Source: Diplonema japonicum
Taxonomy: Eukaryota; Euglenozoa; Diplonemea; Diplonemida; Diplonemidae
Direction of reading: 5' to 3'
NCBI GenBank assembly: GCA_964019335.1
Contig: OZ025703.1
Coordinates: forward strand, 186,001-250,000
DNA length: 64,000 bases
The number at the start of each line of letters is the position of its first letter. Within the stretch, counting starts at the first letter, position 1. Positions 29,626 through 40,161 of the stretch are shown one piece after another. The notes under the pieces are model-generated. The model searched no databases and was not told the DNA's origin. It was given only the letters and a program-made list of their open reading frames with translations. The position numbers and the translations under genes were made by a program.

Positions 29626-30264
29626 ATGGGTTCCGCAGGGAGCATTGCGGCCACCAGCGTCGTGTCTCTCACATCCTTCTATTTCGACATGAGGGTGAAC
29701 CTCGATGGTGGAGGTAATTACGGGTGGCAGAGTCCCATCTACTGCGCGGCTTTCCCGAACGGAGCTGCCGGCATGAATCCCCAAGACCACACCAATGTGA
29801 TTATGAACCCGACTCACGACGGGAGTGACAGCTACTTGATGCCGAGGATCACAAGGGATTCCAACAACAATGCCATCAATCCTCAAGTCACTTACGAGGT
29901 GAAGTGCAGCATTGACCCTAAGAATGGTGACTGGTCTTACCTCAGCACTACTGTGATAACCCCTGCTGTTCCCACATCCGAGCTCACTCCTGCCCCACCA
30001 ACTCTTTCGCCACCAACTCCTGCCCCCGCAACACCTGCTCCACCAACTCCTTCACCACCAACACCTGCTCCACCTACTCCTTTCCCAGCAACACCTGCCC
30101 CTTCAACACCTTTCCCACCAACACCTGCTCCACCAACTCCTTCGCCACCAACTCCTGCTCCCGCAACACTTGCCCCCACAACACCTGAGCCGACCCCTGT
30201 ACCTGAGACCGAACTTGTCCCGTCAGACAACGGGGAACCAGCTGCTTCTTGGAATGGGATTTGA
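29626..30264 (+). CDS. MGS-family protein, type C short copy (212 aa)
   Basis: It has the same N-domain as 12776 and only about 80 residues of Pro-Thr repeat. It then jumps at a shared APTTP to the polymerase-derived end (PETELVPSDNGEPAASWNGI). This is best explained as a repeat-mediated deletion of a gene like 12776. The in-frame upstream ATG at 29542 lies in the leader and is not preferred. A truncated retrotransposon lies directly downstream. The duplicate is at 46784. Confidence 0.78.
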   Translation: MGSAGSIAATSVVSLTSFYFDMRVNLDGGGNYGWQSPIYCAAFPNGAAGMNPQDHTNVIMNPTHDGSDSYLMPRITRDSNNNAINPQVTYEVKCSIDPKNGDWSYLSTTVITPAVPTSELTPAPPTLSPPTPAPATPAPPTPSPPTPAPPTPFPATPAPSTPFPPTPAPPTPSPPTPAPATLAPTTPEPTPVPETELVPSDNGEPAASWNGI

Positions 30265-30389
30265 AAGACGAAAGCTGTGTCAATTGGATACAGGGGGGAA
30301 AAAAGGGGGTTTCTTTTTTTGAGGCGTCTTGTCACATACTGCAGGTACCCTTAAATGTCTCTTTTTTTTTTTTTTCTTTTCTTCTTTTT

Positions 30390-32300
30390 GCGGCGGCGGT
30401 GATGATCAGGACAATCGAGAAGGAAGCACCTGGAACGGAGGTTCTGTCCTATGCAGATGACACGTACCTTCTGGCAGAGTTGGAGAAGACCTTGCAGGCT
30501 GCGGTAAACGGAACTTTGGAGTTCTGCGGACTCACTGGGATGAAGCTTAACCCGGAGAAAACGGTAGCGTTTGGCACGAAGAAGGGCTTCCGGTCAAAAG
30601 TGCTGGGTGATAGGACAGTAACACAGAAAGGGAGAGAGGTCGCAGTCCCCTATAGAACAGTGACGTCGTTCAAGGCACTGGGCGTGATGGTGTTCACGAA
30701 CAGGACAGGAACGACGTGGAACGAGCCAGCGACGGAAGCGGCCAACAAGCTAGACCGGCTGGGAGGGACAAGCCTGTCCTTCGAAACAAAAGGATACCTG
30801 ATTGGAACATCGGTCTTGCCGTCGTGCCTCTACAGCAGCCCGTTCTCCCCTCCGAGTGATGAGGCGCTGAAGAAGCTAACAACGAGAGTGACCTGCAACC
30901 TATGGGGGCCTCACTTCCGAGGACGATCGCCTGCAGCGGTGAATACGGTTTTGCTGAAAGGACACATCAATGACCCGTTGTCCTACGTCATCTGTCACTC
31001 GCTAAAAGTGATATCGAGCGCGCTGGAAAGGACAGGTCTTGGACAGAGAGTGCGACAAATAGTGCAGAGGTACGGCTCACAGAGGACCCCCTTGGGACCG
31101 GTGGGGAATCTGATATGCAGGTGGATGCCGAGAATCGGATGGGACTGGGAGAAGATGGAAATAGCCACAGAACTTGAGTGGCCCAAGCGAGGAAGCGCCT
31201 TCAGGGCGGCTGTAAGGGCAGCCAGGAGTGCGACACTAGCAACGGAACGGAAGACGGTCAGCGGACTCGGGGAAGGAGCAGATCCCAAAACGAATGACCT
31301 CTGGAGGACAGCTAAAGATCGCCATCTAGCTTTCTGTATCAAGAGGGTAATTGCGGGAGGGATCCCCTACCTAAGTCCGTATGCCAGAGCAGGACCAAAG
31401 TGTGTACCCCCCACGAATGAAGACGACGAGTCCGAGGGACGGAGCGAAGAAGAGGAAGATCAAGACGAGCCAGCGGCGCATGAAGGACAAGACGAGTCGG
31501 GATTTGAATGTGACCTCTGCCCGACCAAGCATGCGGACACAGTAACACTGCTACGCCACCAGCTGTACGAGTGCCCGCCAGCACGAGAGGAGCTGATACG
31601 GGAGGAGATGGAACCACTGCGCGACAGGACGGGATGGCCGCTCTGCCTCGAGCTGCATGCCATCCTACCAAGGGGGAACGGGTTCGAACACCTGGAGAAG
31701 CTGCAGCGATACCTGGCAATGGTGGTGGAAAAGCGGGACGAAGGGCTGATGCAGGCAGAAGGCGGCAACAAGAAGCTACCATGGGAGCGGGAAGTGACAG
31801 GCAAAGTGACCCCGGTACCGACGACAGCACAGCTGGGGACAGTGGTGGGACTGCTGGAGCAATTCGGGGAACCACTACTGGAATGGATGGGAAAGCTGCG
31901 ATGGGTGGAGGGCGACACCGACTCGGAGGTTTCGGCAGCGGAACTTGCACTCGACTTTGAGGAGACAACCGGTAAATCACTGGGAGTCTACAACATGCAG
32001 AGGAAGGCACGCAGAATCAAGCTGTTGGTGGAGAGAGCCAACGCAGTGTGCAGAACGAGACGGATAAGACGCCCCTTCCCTGCGGACGGGGCAAAGAGGG
32101 TCAAGTCGCTCACAGCGATCGGAGGCAAGGCTGCAATAGGCTTTAACAGGAGACCGATCTTCGCATCAAGACAGACAGCGCAAAAGCTACAGGAGTTGAA
32201 AGGGACATACAAGAAAGAACGCGTGTCGAGACTACGAAAAGCTTTAAAGGCGACAATAGGAACGAAGGCTATGCTCCAGAAGGGGAGCATTAATAGATAG
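30390..32300 (+). pseudogene. 5'-truncated non-LTR (LINE-type) retrotransposon, reverse transcriptase C-terminal part
   Basis: The frame opens inside the reverse transcriptase palm with LSYADDTYLLAE (YADD catalytic box, about residues 21-25 of the retained part). It is followed by GLTGMKLNPEKT and FKALGVMV (LINE thumb-proximal motifs), a long connector, an acidic region, and a CCHC-type zinc knuckle (CDLC...RHQLYEC, near 31507-31577). The endonuclease and the RT fingers are missing, so the copy is dead on arrival. It inserted in the T-rich flank of the type C gene, and the upstream flank happens to be in frame (open from 30249). The duplicate is at 47548-49458. Confidence 0.85.
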
Positions 32301-32919
32301 GAACTCACACCACAAGAGGCTGTCCTCGAGTGGGATTGTCTTTTACTATGAGTTTTTTTTCTTGAACAGTGAGAACCCCCATGCACACTGAAACTTTATC
32401 GAATTTCTTTTTTTTTCTTCTTTTTTATTTCGAAGGCGATGCTCCAGAAGGGAGCATTAATAGATAGGAACTCAGACCACAGGAGGCTGTCCTCAAAGTG
32501 GGATTTTCTTTTACTATGATTTTTATTTTATCTCATGCTCTGGAAAAAAGTTAAAACCCCTACAATAACTGATTCCTGAAACGCGCGTTAATTCTATTTT
32601 TCTATTTTCTCTTTAATTATTTTTTTTTATATCTTTCCTCTCTTTTCCCAAAGTGAATATCTCCCTTGAACGGTGAGCACTCACCCCGACATCAAAATTT
32701 ATCAAATTTTCTCTCCTAGCATCATCCCCCCTTTTTTTTTTAAGGCGATCCTGTCGCATACTGCAGGTTCCCTTCAAAGACATCTTTTTTATCTCATCTA
32801 AAAAAAAGAAGTTAAACCCCCCCCCCCCCCCCCTATAGCCTCCTTTTTTTTTTATACTGGAACTAAGACCACAATAACAGATTCCTTAAACACACATATA
32901 CAAAAAAGAAAAAAAAAAA
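32301..32919. other. Retrotransposon 3' tail, second 3'-end copy, and decayed family flank
   Basis: The 3' UTR after 32300 is followed at 32436-32520 by a second copy of the element's end (GCTCCAGAAGGGAGCATTAA and onward). This indicates a nested or repeated insertion at the same T-rich site. The type C downstream flank then resumes (TATTTTATCTCATGCTCTGG), with dispersed TTGAACGGTGAGCAC (32666) and GCATACTGCAGGT (32758) motifs and a C-run of 15, ending in a family leader. Confidence 0.6.
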
Positions 32920-33032
32920 AGGGTTCCGCAGGAAGCATTGCGGCCGTCATCGACGTGTCCATCACAGCCTTCTACTTGGACATGAGGGTGAACCTCGATG
33001 GTGGCAGCGGGTGGCAGAGTCCCATCTACTGT
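32920..33032 (+). pseudogene. Truncated MGS-family copy without start codon
   Basis: The leader is intact, but the start reads AAAGGGTTCC in place of AAATGGGTTCC, so the ATG is lost by a one-base deletion. The N-domain can be followed for about 37 codons up to WQSPIYC, then stops abruptly at a piggyBac fragment at 33033. The duplicate is at 50078-50190. Confidence 0.8.
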
Positions 33033-33985
33033 CCGTGCCGTATCTACAGTTGTCAAAGACAATCCAGAAACTCTGGCGCTGATATTCGGTGAGCAGCTCT
33101 ACCTCTTTCCCCCGGGTGCCCGCGCTGATATAAACAATCATGTTTAGAGTGTAACCGGTGTTTGATTCGCATTTTGAACCCATAACGCTTCCTCTTCTTC
33201 GGCTCATAAACAATGAACCCGACACGGCTTCTACAGCGTATGATGGTTCATCCACAGCAAGGTTTCGCTTGGGTACATACAGGGGTGACCAAGAAGGAAC
33301 CACAAGATTTATAAGATCGTGCCCTTTAGCCATTCTCCTTCTCCTCCACCAGGGGGGCAACCCAAACCGCATTTGACGCATTATTTTTAGGAGCCTGTCT
33401 CTTTCCATCACCGTTCTGAAATATGGGGTATCTGTTAGTTCATCCTGTGCCCGGTAGACCTTGATATCTGTTTTGATTATGAGCCCTGTAAGTATCCAAA
33501 GGCCTCTATACCACTCGAATGGCTTGCTGCCCACCCCCACGATAACCTTTTAGAGCCGCAGGAGTGAAAAACAACTCAAAGTACAGGACAAACCCCCTGC
33601 TGGAGTATCAAAAACAAAGGAAAAGACCTCCATCCCGTTGAGACCCACTATTGGTACACTGTTGGACCGAATACTTTGCGAAATATTTTTTTTCCCCACC
33701 TTCTCGATTTTGTCATCCCATTCCATATCCGGGATATCCCCATCATCCGGTGACACTGACCCTTCTTCTAGAAGTGCTTTCAGCACTACTCATAATGGGG
33801 TGTGAAAAAAACAATGTTTGTGCCACTATTTTTTTTTCTTCCCTTGCAGTTTGGATGTATAAAAAAAGTCGCGCAATAAGGCCCCTCTTTAAAGAGTGGG
33901 CATGCAGAGCACTAAAAATGCCTTAGCAGAATTGGAAAAAAAAAGAATCAGACTGATTTATCAGCTCCGGTCCTTTATGGGTTAA
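33033..33985 (-). mobile_element. piggyBac fragment with one TTAA terminus
   Basis: The right end on the minus strand reads TTAACCCATAAAGGACCGG from 33985. Directly after it the sequence resumes the spacer found uninterrupted at 9429 and 19171 (TTAATGATAA...), so the insertion site TTAA is visible against empty paralogues. The left terminus is missing: the fragment ends inside the transposase at the truncated family gene. The duplicate is at 50191-51143. Confidence 0.75.
33040..33786 (-). pseudogene. piggyBac-like transposase fragment
   Basis: An acidic N-terminus (LLEEGSVSPDDGDIPDMEWD) starts at 33786. After frame breaks the core has FEWYRGLWILTGLIIKTDIK, MERDRLLKIMRQMRF, LAVDEPSYAVEA (catalytic Asp of the Asp-Glu box), NTGYTLNMIVY and FWIVFDNC (second catalytic Asp-Asn). 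These match the DDE_Tnp_1_7 pattern in order. The third catalytic Asp region and the C-terminal Cys-rich domain are missing, and there are at least two frame changes, so it is inactive. Confidence 0.75.
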
Positions 33986-34158
33986 TGATAACCCTTCCGT
34001 CAACCATCATCAGAATTTAACATCTGATGTCCTCTCCTCTTCCCGCCCTTCCTTTTCCATCTACTGAGAGAAAAGAAGGAATAGTGGAAAAAAAAATGAC
34101 AGATCTGGCAAACTCGGCAATCTGAGTATTCTCACTAGAACCTCTTTTCTTCTTCAAT

Positions 34159-34215
<57 letters not shown>

Positions 34216-34359
34216 ATGATCCCTCCACCCATCGACCTCTCGACCTCCCACTTTGGTTTAACTGCTAGAAACAGGAACCGTTAAGATAACAACAACAACA
34301 ACAACAACAGATTCCTTAAACACACATAAACAAAAAAAAAAAAAAAAGAAAAAGAAGAA
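33986..34359. other. Spacer with about 53-nt T-run and family leader
   Basis: It holds the TTTAACATCTGATG block (about 34016), a pure T-run (about 34159-34212; about 43 long in the duplicate at 51318-51359), then the CAA-repeat leader of the next gene. No gene is seen. Confidence 0.6.
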
Positions 34360-36423
34360 ATGGGTTCCGCAGGGAGCATTGCGGCCACCAGCGTCGTGTC
34401 TCTCACATCCTTCTATTTCGACATGAGGGTGAACCTCGATGGTGGAGGTAATTACGGGTGGCAGAGTCCCATCTACTGCGCGGCTTTCCCGAACGGAGCT
34501 GCCGGCATGAATCCCCAAGACCACACCAATGTGATTATGAACCCGACTCACGACGGGAGTGACAGCTACTTGATGCCGAGGATCACAAGGGATTCCAACA
34601 ACAATGCCATCAATCCTCAAGTCACTTACGAGGTGAAGTGCAGCATTGACCCTAAGAATGGTGACTGGTCTTACCTCAGCACTACTGTGATAACCCCTGC
34701 TGTTCCCACATCCGAGCTCACTCCTGCCCCACCAACTCTTTCGCCACCAACTCCTGCCCCCGCAACACCTGCTCCACCAACTCCTTTCCCAGCAACACCT
34801 GCTCCACCTACTCCTTTCCCAGCAACATCTGCCCCTTCAACACCTTTCCCACCAACACCTGCTCCACCAACTCCTTCACCACCAACTCCTGCCCCCGCAA
34901 CACTTGCCCCGGCAACACCTGAGCCGACGCTCTCGCCCGCCCCTGCAACACCTGAGCCTACACCTGCCCCTTCAACACCTTTCCCACCAACTCCTGCTCC
35001 ACCAACTCCTTCACCACCAACTCCTGCCCCCGCAACACTTACCCCGGCAACACCTGAGCCGACGCTCTCGCCCGCTCCTGCAACACCTGAGCCTACACCT
35101 GCCCCTTCAACACCTTTCCCACCAACTCCTGCTCCACCAACTCCTTCACCACCAACTCCTGCCCCCGCAACACTTGCCCCGGCAACACCTGAGCCGACGC
35201 TCTCGCCCGCCCCTGCAACACCTGAGCCTACACCTGCCCCTTCAACACCTTTCCCACCAACTCCTGCTCCACCAACTCCTTCACCACCAACTCCTGCTCC
35301 CGCAACACTTGCCCCGGCAACACCTGAGCCGACGCTCTCGCCCGCTCCTGCAACACCTGAGCCTACACCTGCCCCTTCAACACCTTTCCCACCAACACCT
35401 GCTCCACCAACTCCTTCACCACCAACTCCTGCTCCCGCAACACTTGCCCCCGCAACACCTGAGCCGACGCTCTCGCCCGCCCCTGCAACACCTGAGCCTA
35501 CACCTGCCCCTTCAACACCTTTCCCACGAACTCCTGCTCCACCGACTCCTTCACCACCAACTCCTGCTCCCGCAACACTTGCCCCGGCAACACCTGAGCC
35601 GACGCTCTCGCCCGCTCCTGCAACACCTGAGCCTACACCTGCCCCTTCAACACCTTTCCCACCAACACCTGCTCCACCAACTCCTTCACCACCAACTCCT
35701 GCTCCCGCAACACTTGCCCCGGCAACACCTGAGCCGACGCTCTCGCCCGCTCCTGCAACACCTGAGCCTACACCTGCCCCTTCAACACCTTTCCCACCAA
35801 CTCCTGCTCCACCGACTCCTTCACCACCAACTCCTGCCCCCGCAACACTTGCCCCGGCAACACCTGAGCCGACGCTCTCGCCCGCCCCTGCAACACCTGA
35901 GCCTACACCTGCCCCTTCAACACCTTTCCCACCAACTCCTGCTCCACCAACTCCTTCACCACCAACTCCTGCTCCCGCAACACTTGCCCCCGCAACACCT
36001 GAGCCGACGCTCTCGCCCGCCCCTGCAACACCTGAGCCTACACCTGCCCCTTCAACACCTTTCCCACCAACTCCTGCTCCACCGACTCCTTCACCACCAA
36101 CTCCTGCTCCCGCAACACTTGCCCCGGCAACACCTGAGCCGACGCTCTCGCCCGCTCCTGCAACACCTGAGCCTACACCTGCCCCTTCAACACCTTTCCC
36201 ACCAACTCCTGCTCCACCAACTCCTTCACCACCAACTCCTGCTCCCGCAACACTTGCCCCGGCAACACCTGAGCCGACGCTCTCGCCCGCTCCTGCAACA
36301 CCTGAGCCTACACCTGCCCCTTCAACACCTTTCCCACCAACTCCTGCTCCACCAACTCCTTCACCACCAACTCCTGCTCCCGCAACACTTGCCCCCGCAA
36401 CACCTGAGCCGACGGGGATTTGA
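34360..36423 (+). CDS. MGS-family protein, type C copy with 45-aa repeats (687 aa)
   Basis: The type C N-domain (about 112 aa) is followed by about 11 near-perfect 45-residue Pro-Thr-Ala repeats (for example [20 protein letters not shown]) and the end EPTGI. The gene joins the polymerase-derived 3' segment at GGGATTTGAAAG, so only the last two residues and the stop derive from it. This is a different junction from the 12776 gene. It has no Cys-rich domain and no mucin-like TETMTEG modules. The duplicate at 51507 has one repeat fewer. The repeat's other frames are also open, but they lack the conserved N-domain. Confidence 0.82.
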   Translation: MGSAGSIAATSVVSLTSFYFDMRVNLDGGGNYGWQSPIYCAAFPNGAAGMNPQDHTNVIMNPTHDGSDSYLMPRITRDSNNNAINPQVTYEVKCSIDPKNGDWSYLSTTVITPAVPTSELTPAPPTLSPPTPAPATPAPPTPFPATPAPPTPFPATSAPSTPFPPTPAPPTPSPPTPAPATLAPATPEPTLSPAPATPEPTPAPSTPFPPTPAPPTPSPPTPAPATLTPATPEPTLSPAPATPEPTPAPSTPFPPTPAPPTPSPPTPAPATLAPATPEPTLSPAPATPEPTPAPSTPFPPTPAPPTPSPPTPAPATLAPATPEPTLSPAPATPEPTPAPSTPFPPTPAPPTPSPPTPAPATLAPATPEPTLSPAPATPEPTPAPSTPFPRTPAPPTPSPPTPAPATLAPATPEPTLSPAPATPEPTPAPSTPFPPTPAPPTPSPPTPAPATLAPATPEPTLSPAPATPEPTPAPSTPFPPTPAPPTPSPPTPAPATLAPATPEPTLSPAPATPEPTPAPSTPFPPTPAPPTPSPPTPAPATLAPATPEPTLSPAPATPEPTPAPSTPFPPTPAPPTPSPPTPAPATLAPATPEPTLSPAPATPEPTPAPSTPFPPTPAPPTPSPPTPAPATLAPATPEPTLSPAPATPEPTPAPSTPFPPTPAPPTPSPPTPAPATLAPATPEPTGI
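34905..36414. repeat. 135-bp coding minisatellite (about 11 units)
   Basis: In-frame 135-bp units differ by a few C/T or C/G bases. The duplicate at 52050-53425 has about 10 units, and the difference of exactly 135 bp accounts for the offset change between duplication units. Confidence 0.9.
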
Positions 36424-36936
36424 AAGACGAAAGCTGTGTCAATTGGATACAGGGGGGAAAAAGGGGGTTTCTTTTTTTGAGGCGTCCTGTCACATACTGC
36501 AGGTACCCTTAAATGTCTCTTTTTTTTTTTTCTTTTCTTCTTTTTTATTTTATCTCATGCTCTGGAAAAAAAAGTTAAAACCCCCTCAAAAACTGATTCC
36601 TGAAACGTACGTTAATTCATTTTTTTCTCTCATCTTTATTTTCTATTTTCTCTAATTATTTTTCTTTTATATTCCTCTCTTTTCCCAAAGTGAATATCTC
36701 CCTTGAACGGTGAGCACTCAACCGCACATCAAAATTTATCAAATTTTCTCTCCTAGCTTCATCTTTTTTTTTTTCCTGTCACATACTGCAGGTTCCGTTC
36801 AAAGACATCTTTTTTATCTCATCTAAAAAAAAGAAGTTAAAAACCCCCCCCCCCCATGGCCTCCTTTTTTTTTTTTTTTTTTTTTTTTTATACTGGAACT
36901 AAGACCACAATAACAGATACCTTAAACACACATATA
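36424..36936. other. Type C downstream flank and leader relic
   Basis: It matches 14891-15411 closely: polymerase-derived flank, TGTCACATACTGCAGGT motifs, the TTGAACGGTGAGCAC motif, C- and T-runs, and a leader interrupted by the TIR element at 36937. No gene is seen. Confidence 0.55.
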
Positions 36937-37767
36937 GTCGCCTCTCCACTATTTGTCACAAAATACTGCCCACAAATTTCATATCTCTTTAAGTGTAAAA
37001 AATCAAAAGCGATGCCTGGATTTGCTCCAGAAGTGGAATAAAATTTTGAATAAGAAAATCATGGCTAGGTGCTGTCATTTTTTTTTTACTTTCTTTAATT
37101 AAACCCCGAAAATTAAGCATGATTTACACTACTTTTCCCTTTAATTCCATGTCGAAGTTGTGCAAACTGTGTTCAGACGCCACAGCTTCCCTCAGGCCAT
37201 GCAGTCGAAGCTGTTGGGGTCACACACTGTGAAGTCGTGCCCTTCAAGGGTAATGACTTCAGAGCAGTCGGCGCAGCCGATACGGCGCATAGCGGCGTTG
37301 TGCTTCTAAGAAGTATCGGGTTTGGGTGTGGTCTTGCACCAGCACCTCGGTGTCTGTGGACACTGCCTGATATGTCTCGGGTGTTTCTTCAGGAAGGTGG
37401 AGTAGCCAACTACATCAGCACCCGAGCCCAGGTACTGTACGTGGAACTCATGAAAAGTGCCTTTGGCGTAACGCAGCTCAATGCGTTGATCACTTCCGGG
37501 AGAAACACGAATTGTTCTGTGACTTTGATGCAGAATCGATTCATTTTGCCACCAAGTCGCAATAGCGCAGGCTATGCCTGCCGACAATGCATCAGAACGT
37601 GTTTTCCTTGCGGGGGACTCTCGTGTTCTGTAACACAAACGCTTGTCACTGAAGGAAAAGAACTTGACCGATGTCATTCGGGTCGACATCCTTGTCGTTG
37701 TAAGCCCGTCTCTTGCGCTTCAGGGTGGGGGCTCTAAACTCCTCCTCGTCTTCGGCTTCCTCTTCCT
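36937..37767. mobile_element. Truncated copy of the TIR element
   Basis: It keeps the left TIR (36937-36958) and the minus-strand relic, including a segment of about 69 bp that the 15412 copy lacks. It ends abruptly near 37767, where the family leader of the next type B gene begins. The right TIR is absent. The duplicate is at 53947-54777. Confidence 0.7.
37192..37760 (-). pseudogene. Broken gene inside the truncated TIR element, unrecognised
   Basis: It has an acidic/basic start (EEEEAEDEEEFRAPTLKRKR), then, after a frame change near 37665, VKFFSFSDKRLCYRTRESPA and on through YSTFLKKHPRHIRQC, and, after another frame change, the Cys-rich end with the stop at 37192. It is the longer version of the 15667 relic. 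Function unknown. Confidence 0.45.
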
Positions 37768-37843
37768 CCAAGTACTGCAACTAAGATAACAACAACAACA
37801 ACAACAGATTCCTTAAACACATATACAAAAAAAAGAAAAAGAA

Positions 37844-38713
37844 ATGGGTTCCGCAGGAAGCATTGCGGCCGTCATCGACGTGTCCATCACAGCCTTCTAC
37901 TTGGACATGAGGGTGAACCTCAACGGCGGCAGCGGGTGGGATAGTCCCATCTACTGTGCGGCTTTCCCGAACGGAGCTGCCGGCATGAATCCCCAAGACC
38001 ACACCAATGTGATTATGAACCCGACTCACGACGGGAGTGGCAGCTACTTGATGCCGAGGATCACAAGGGATGCCAACAACAACACCATTGGTCCTCAAGT
38101 CACTTACGAGGTGAAGTGCAGCATTAACCCTAAGTATGGTGACTGGTCTTACCTCAGCACTACTGTGATAACCCCTGCTGCTCCGACACCGGCTCTCACC
38201 CTTGCTCCCTGTGTGACTGGAGTAAAGCTGAACGGGGTCCCCGTGACTCAGATCGACATGGACGGACAGGAGACCCTTGACCTCGGGGGGAAGACCTGGT
38301 CGCACTTCCCGAACCACATGAACGGGATGCACGCCTACTCCCTCCCGTACCCTGTTCCCGCAACAACCAAGATCGAGATGACCTGCTGCGGTGGGGAGGA
38401 GTGTGTGTTCTTCGTGGCTCTGTACAACTGTACAGCGTGCCTCAAACCCAGGCCCGTTGGCCTCGCCGAGACCCTCGTCCTGGACGGGTGGGACAGTGGT
38501 GCATGCTCCCCCAGGTTCGAGGGGGACTTCAAGACCACCGCCTTCCGCAAGGGTGTTGACGCTGTGAAACAAGACGTTGTCCTCACCTACACCGCACCCC
38601 ACGAGGAGATCATGCAGGTGTTCGGGTTGGAGGGGGCTGTTCAGAACCCGTGGTGTGTGAAGCCTGTGGCTCCTGGTGGTGCTGGGTGCGGTGGGAAGTG
38701 CCCTGTCTTCTAA
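37844..38713 (+). CDS. MGS-family protein, type B copy 4 (recombinant joint gene)
   Basis: The 289-aa protein is identical to the others, but the DNA is mosaic. At 37957 it has T, like 54854 and unlike 20635. At 38656 it has T, like 20635 and unlike 54854. Its upstream flank is that of 54854, and its downstream flank that of 20635. This is the pattern expected of the product of an unequal crossover between type B genes, with the exchange between 37957 and 38656. Confidence 0.86.
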   Translation: MGSAGSIAAVIDVSITAFYLDMRVNLNGGSGWDSPIYCAAFPNGAAGMNPQDHTNVIMNPTHDGSGSYLMPRITRDANNNTIGPQVTYEVKCSINPKYGDWSYLSTTVITPAAPTPALTLAPCVTGVKLNGVPVTQIDMDGQETLDLGGKTWSHFPNHMNGMHAYSLPYPVPATTKIEMTCCGGEECVFFVALYNCTACLKPRPVGLAETLVLDGWDSGACSPRFEGDFKTTAFRKGVDAVKQDVVLTYTAPHEEIMQVFGLEGAVQNPWCVKPVAPGGAGCGGKCPVF

Positions 38714-40161
38714 GACCTTTTTTGACACCTTTCTTTTATTGCGAGGGGCTTGTCCTGTACTTTGAGATTTATTTAATTTGAACAGTTATTTGTTTCCCCC
38801 CCCTCCCTGGTGGTCGTTGAAAACATCGGAGGGGTTCCTTTTTTTTTGTTTTATCCAAATGCCGAGTAAGGATTTACTTATTCGAGTTTTTTTTGCTCTA
38901 CTCGAGCGAAGAACCTTTTAACATCTGATGACCCTGTGCACACTGATTGAAGGCACAAAGATACAGGGGTGAACAAGTAACGGGAAAACCCAAATACGAA
39001 GAGACAAGATAAGAGGAAGATAAAGCACACCACTTATTATTATTATTATTATTATTATTTTTCTCCCCATGATGGCTAACGTGGCAGAAGTCATTGTTAG
39101 CCTCCAGCACCTTTCGCCGGGTAGCTGTGAAGGAAAAAGAATGGGGGTTTTTCTTGATCTTCTCTTTATTATTTGTGGGAATACCTTTACCCTGCTTTCC
39201 TCTTGTTGTGTTGGCCTTTTTATTTTTCCTTCTCCTTTTTTTTTTAATACCCTTTTTACACTGTCAACCTTATCAAGTTAAGGTTTTCAAATTACAACTC
39301 TCCCCCTCCCTCCGCTTTTCACGAAATCTTGGTTTTCATGTGTTTCTCTTTCATTCTCTGTCCTCCTTTGTAGCCGAGTGATAAAGGGGTCACTACTGAT
39401 GATGAACTTTTTAAAGCAACAAGCAACCATGAAGCGTCCTTTGTCGCGAGTATTGGGTGGTAGGTCGCCCGGTAAACTAGCTGCCGAATACTCTTGAGGT
39501 CGTTTTTTTTTTGTTTCTTCGTTTGTTTGCTTGATAGGTTCCCATTGCTTGAGCAACAAACTAAGAAAGAACAGAGAGTGGGAGGGGGAAACACACAACA
39601 AAAGGAAAACAAGAACTCTCGCTCCCTAAACATATGCTCATTTATGTGTTTTTTTTTTTTTTTTATTAATTATCCTCTCCCTCCCTTTCTATTCTTCTTT
39701 TTTTAAAATGTTTTTATTTAATTCTGAGCAGCTCGCTCCGTGGAAAAAGTGAGGGAATAGAAATAATGAGATGGTCGAGAATGAGATGGTGTGCTTCTGA
39801 ACGTTGAGTGCTCTGGCCGTCAAGCTCCTCCGTTAACCACATACTCAGTCGCTGGGAGCCAAATTTCCTAGAGCTAAAATATTTTTGCCGCCTTCTGCAG
39901 GTGACAACGCGCGTGCACAAACAAATAGATTTTCTTTTTTGAGAATCCGCTCCTGTTTTTTCTGTTGGCAATGAAAACAAAGAAAAAAAGAAATACCTCG
40001 TCCCTTGGCTTTTGGAAATTGTCTTGGAAATAGCCTTTAGCCAGATTCCCCATGGCGTCAACCACGCACCCTAGGGGGGAGAGTGGGGAAAGAAATACTG
40101 CAACAAAGACAACAACAACAGATTCCTTAAACACACATATACAAAAAAGAAAAAGAAAAAA
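38714..40161. other. Spacer, duplicate of 21505-22952
   Basis: It is essentially identical to the unit 1 spacer, including the conserved upstream block (39941-40098) and the leader. No gene is seen. Confidence 0.6.

Larger units (their letters stand above)
20635..37843. repeat. 17.2-kb tandem segmental duplication, unit 1
   Basis: Gene order and sequence repeat at an offset of +17209 at the left, falling to +17010 at the right because of length changes in homopolymers, a 49-bp indel and one 135-bp minisatellite unit. The copies are otherwise nearly identical. Homology begins at the ATG of the type B gene; upstream flanks differ between units. Confidence 0.9.

Noticed and set aside
31339-32010. 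Minus-strand ORFs within the retrotransposon
   Set aside because: Shadows of the GC-rich + strand RT frame, which has the recognised motifs.
34904-36655. 583-codon second-frame ORF (HLSRRSRPPLQHLSLHLPLQ type) over the type C repeat, and its equivalent at 52051
   Set aside because: The repeat period is a multiple of three and stop-free in this frame; it lacks the conserved N-domain, leader and start.
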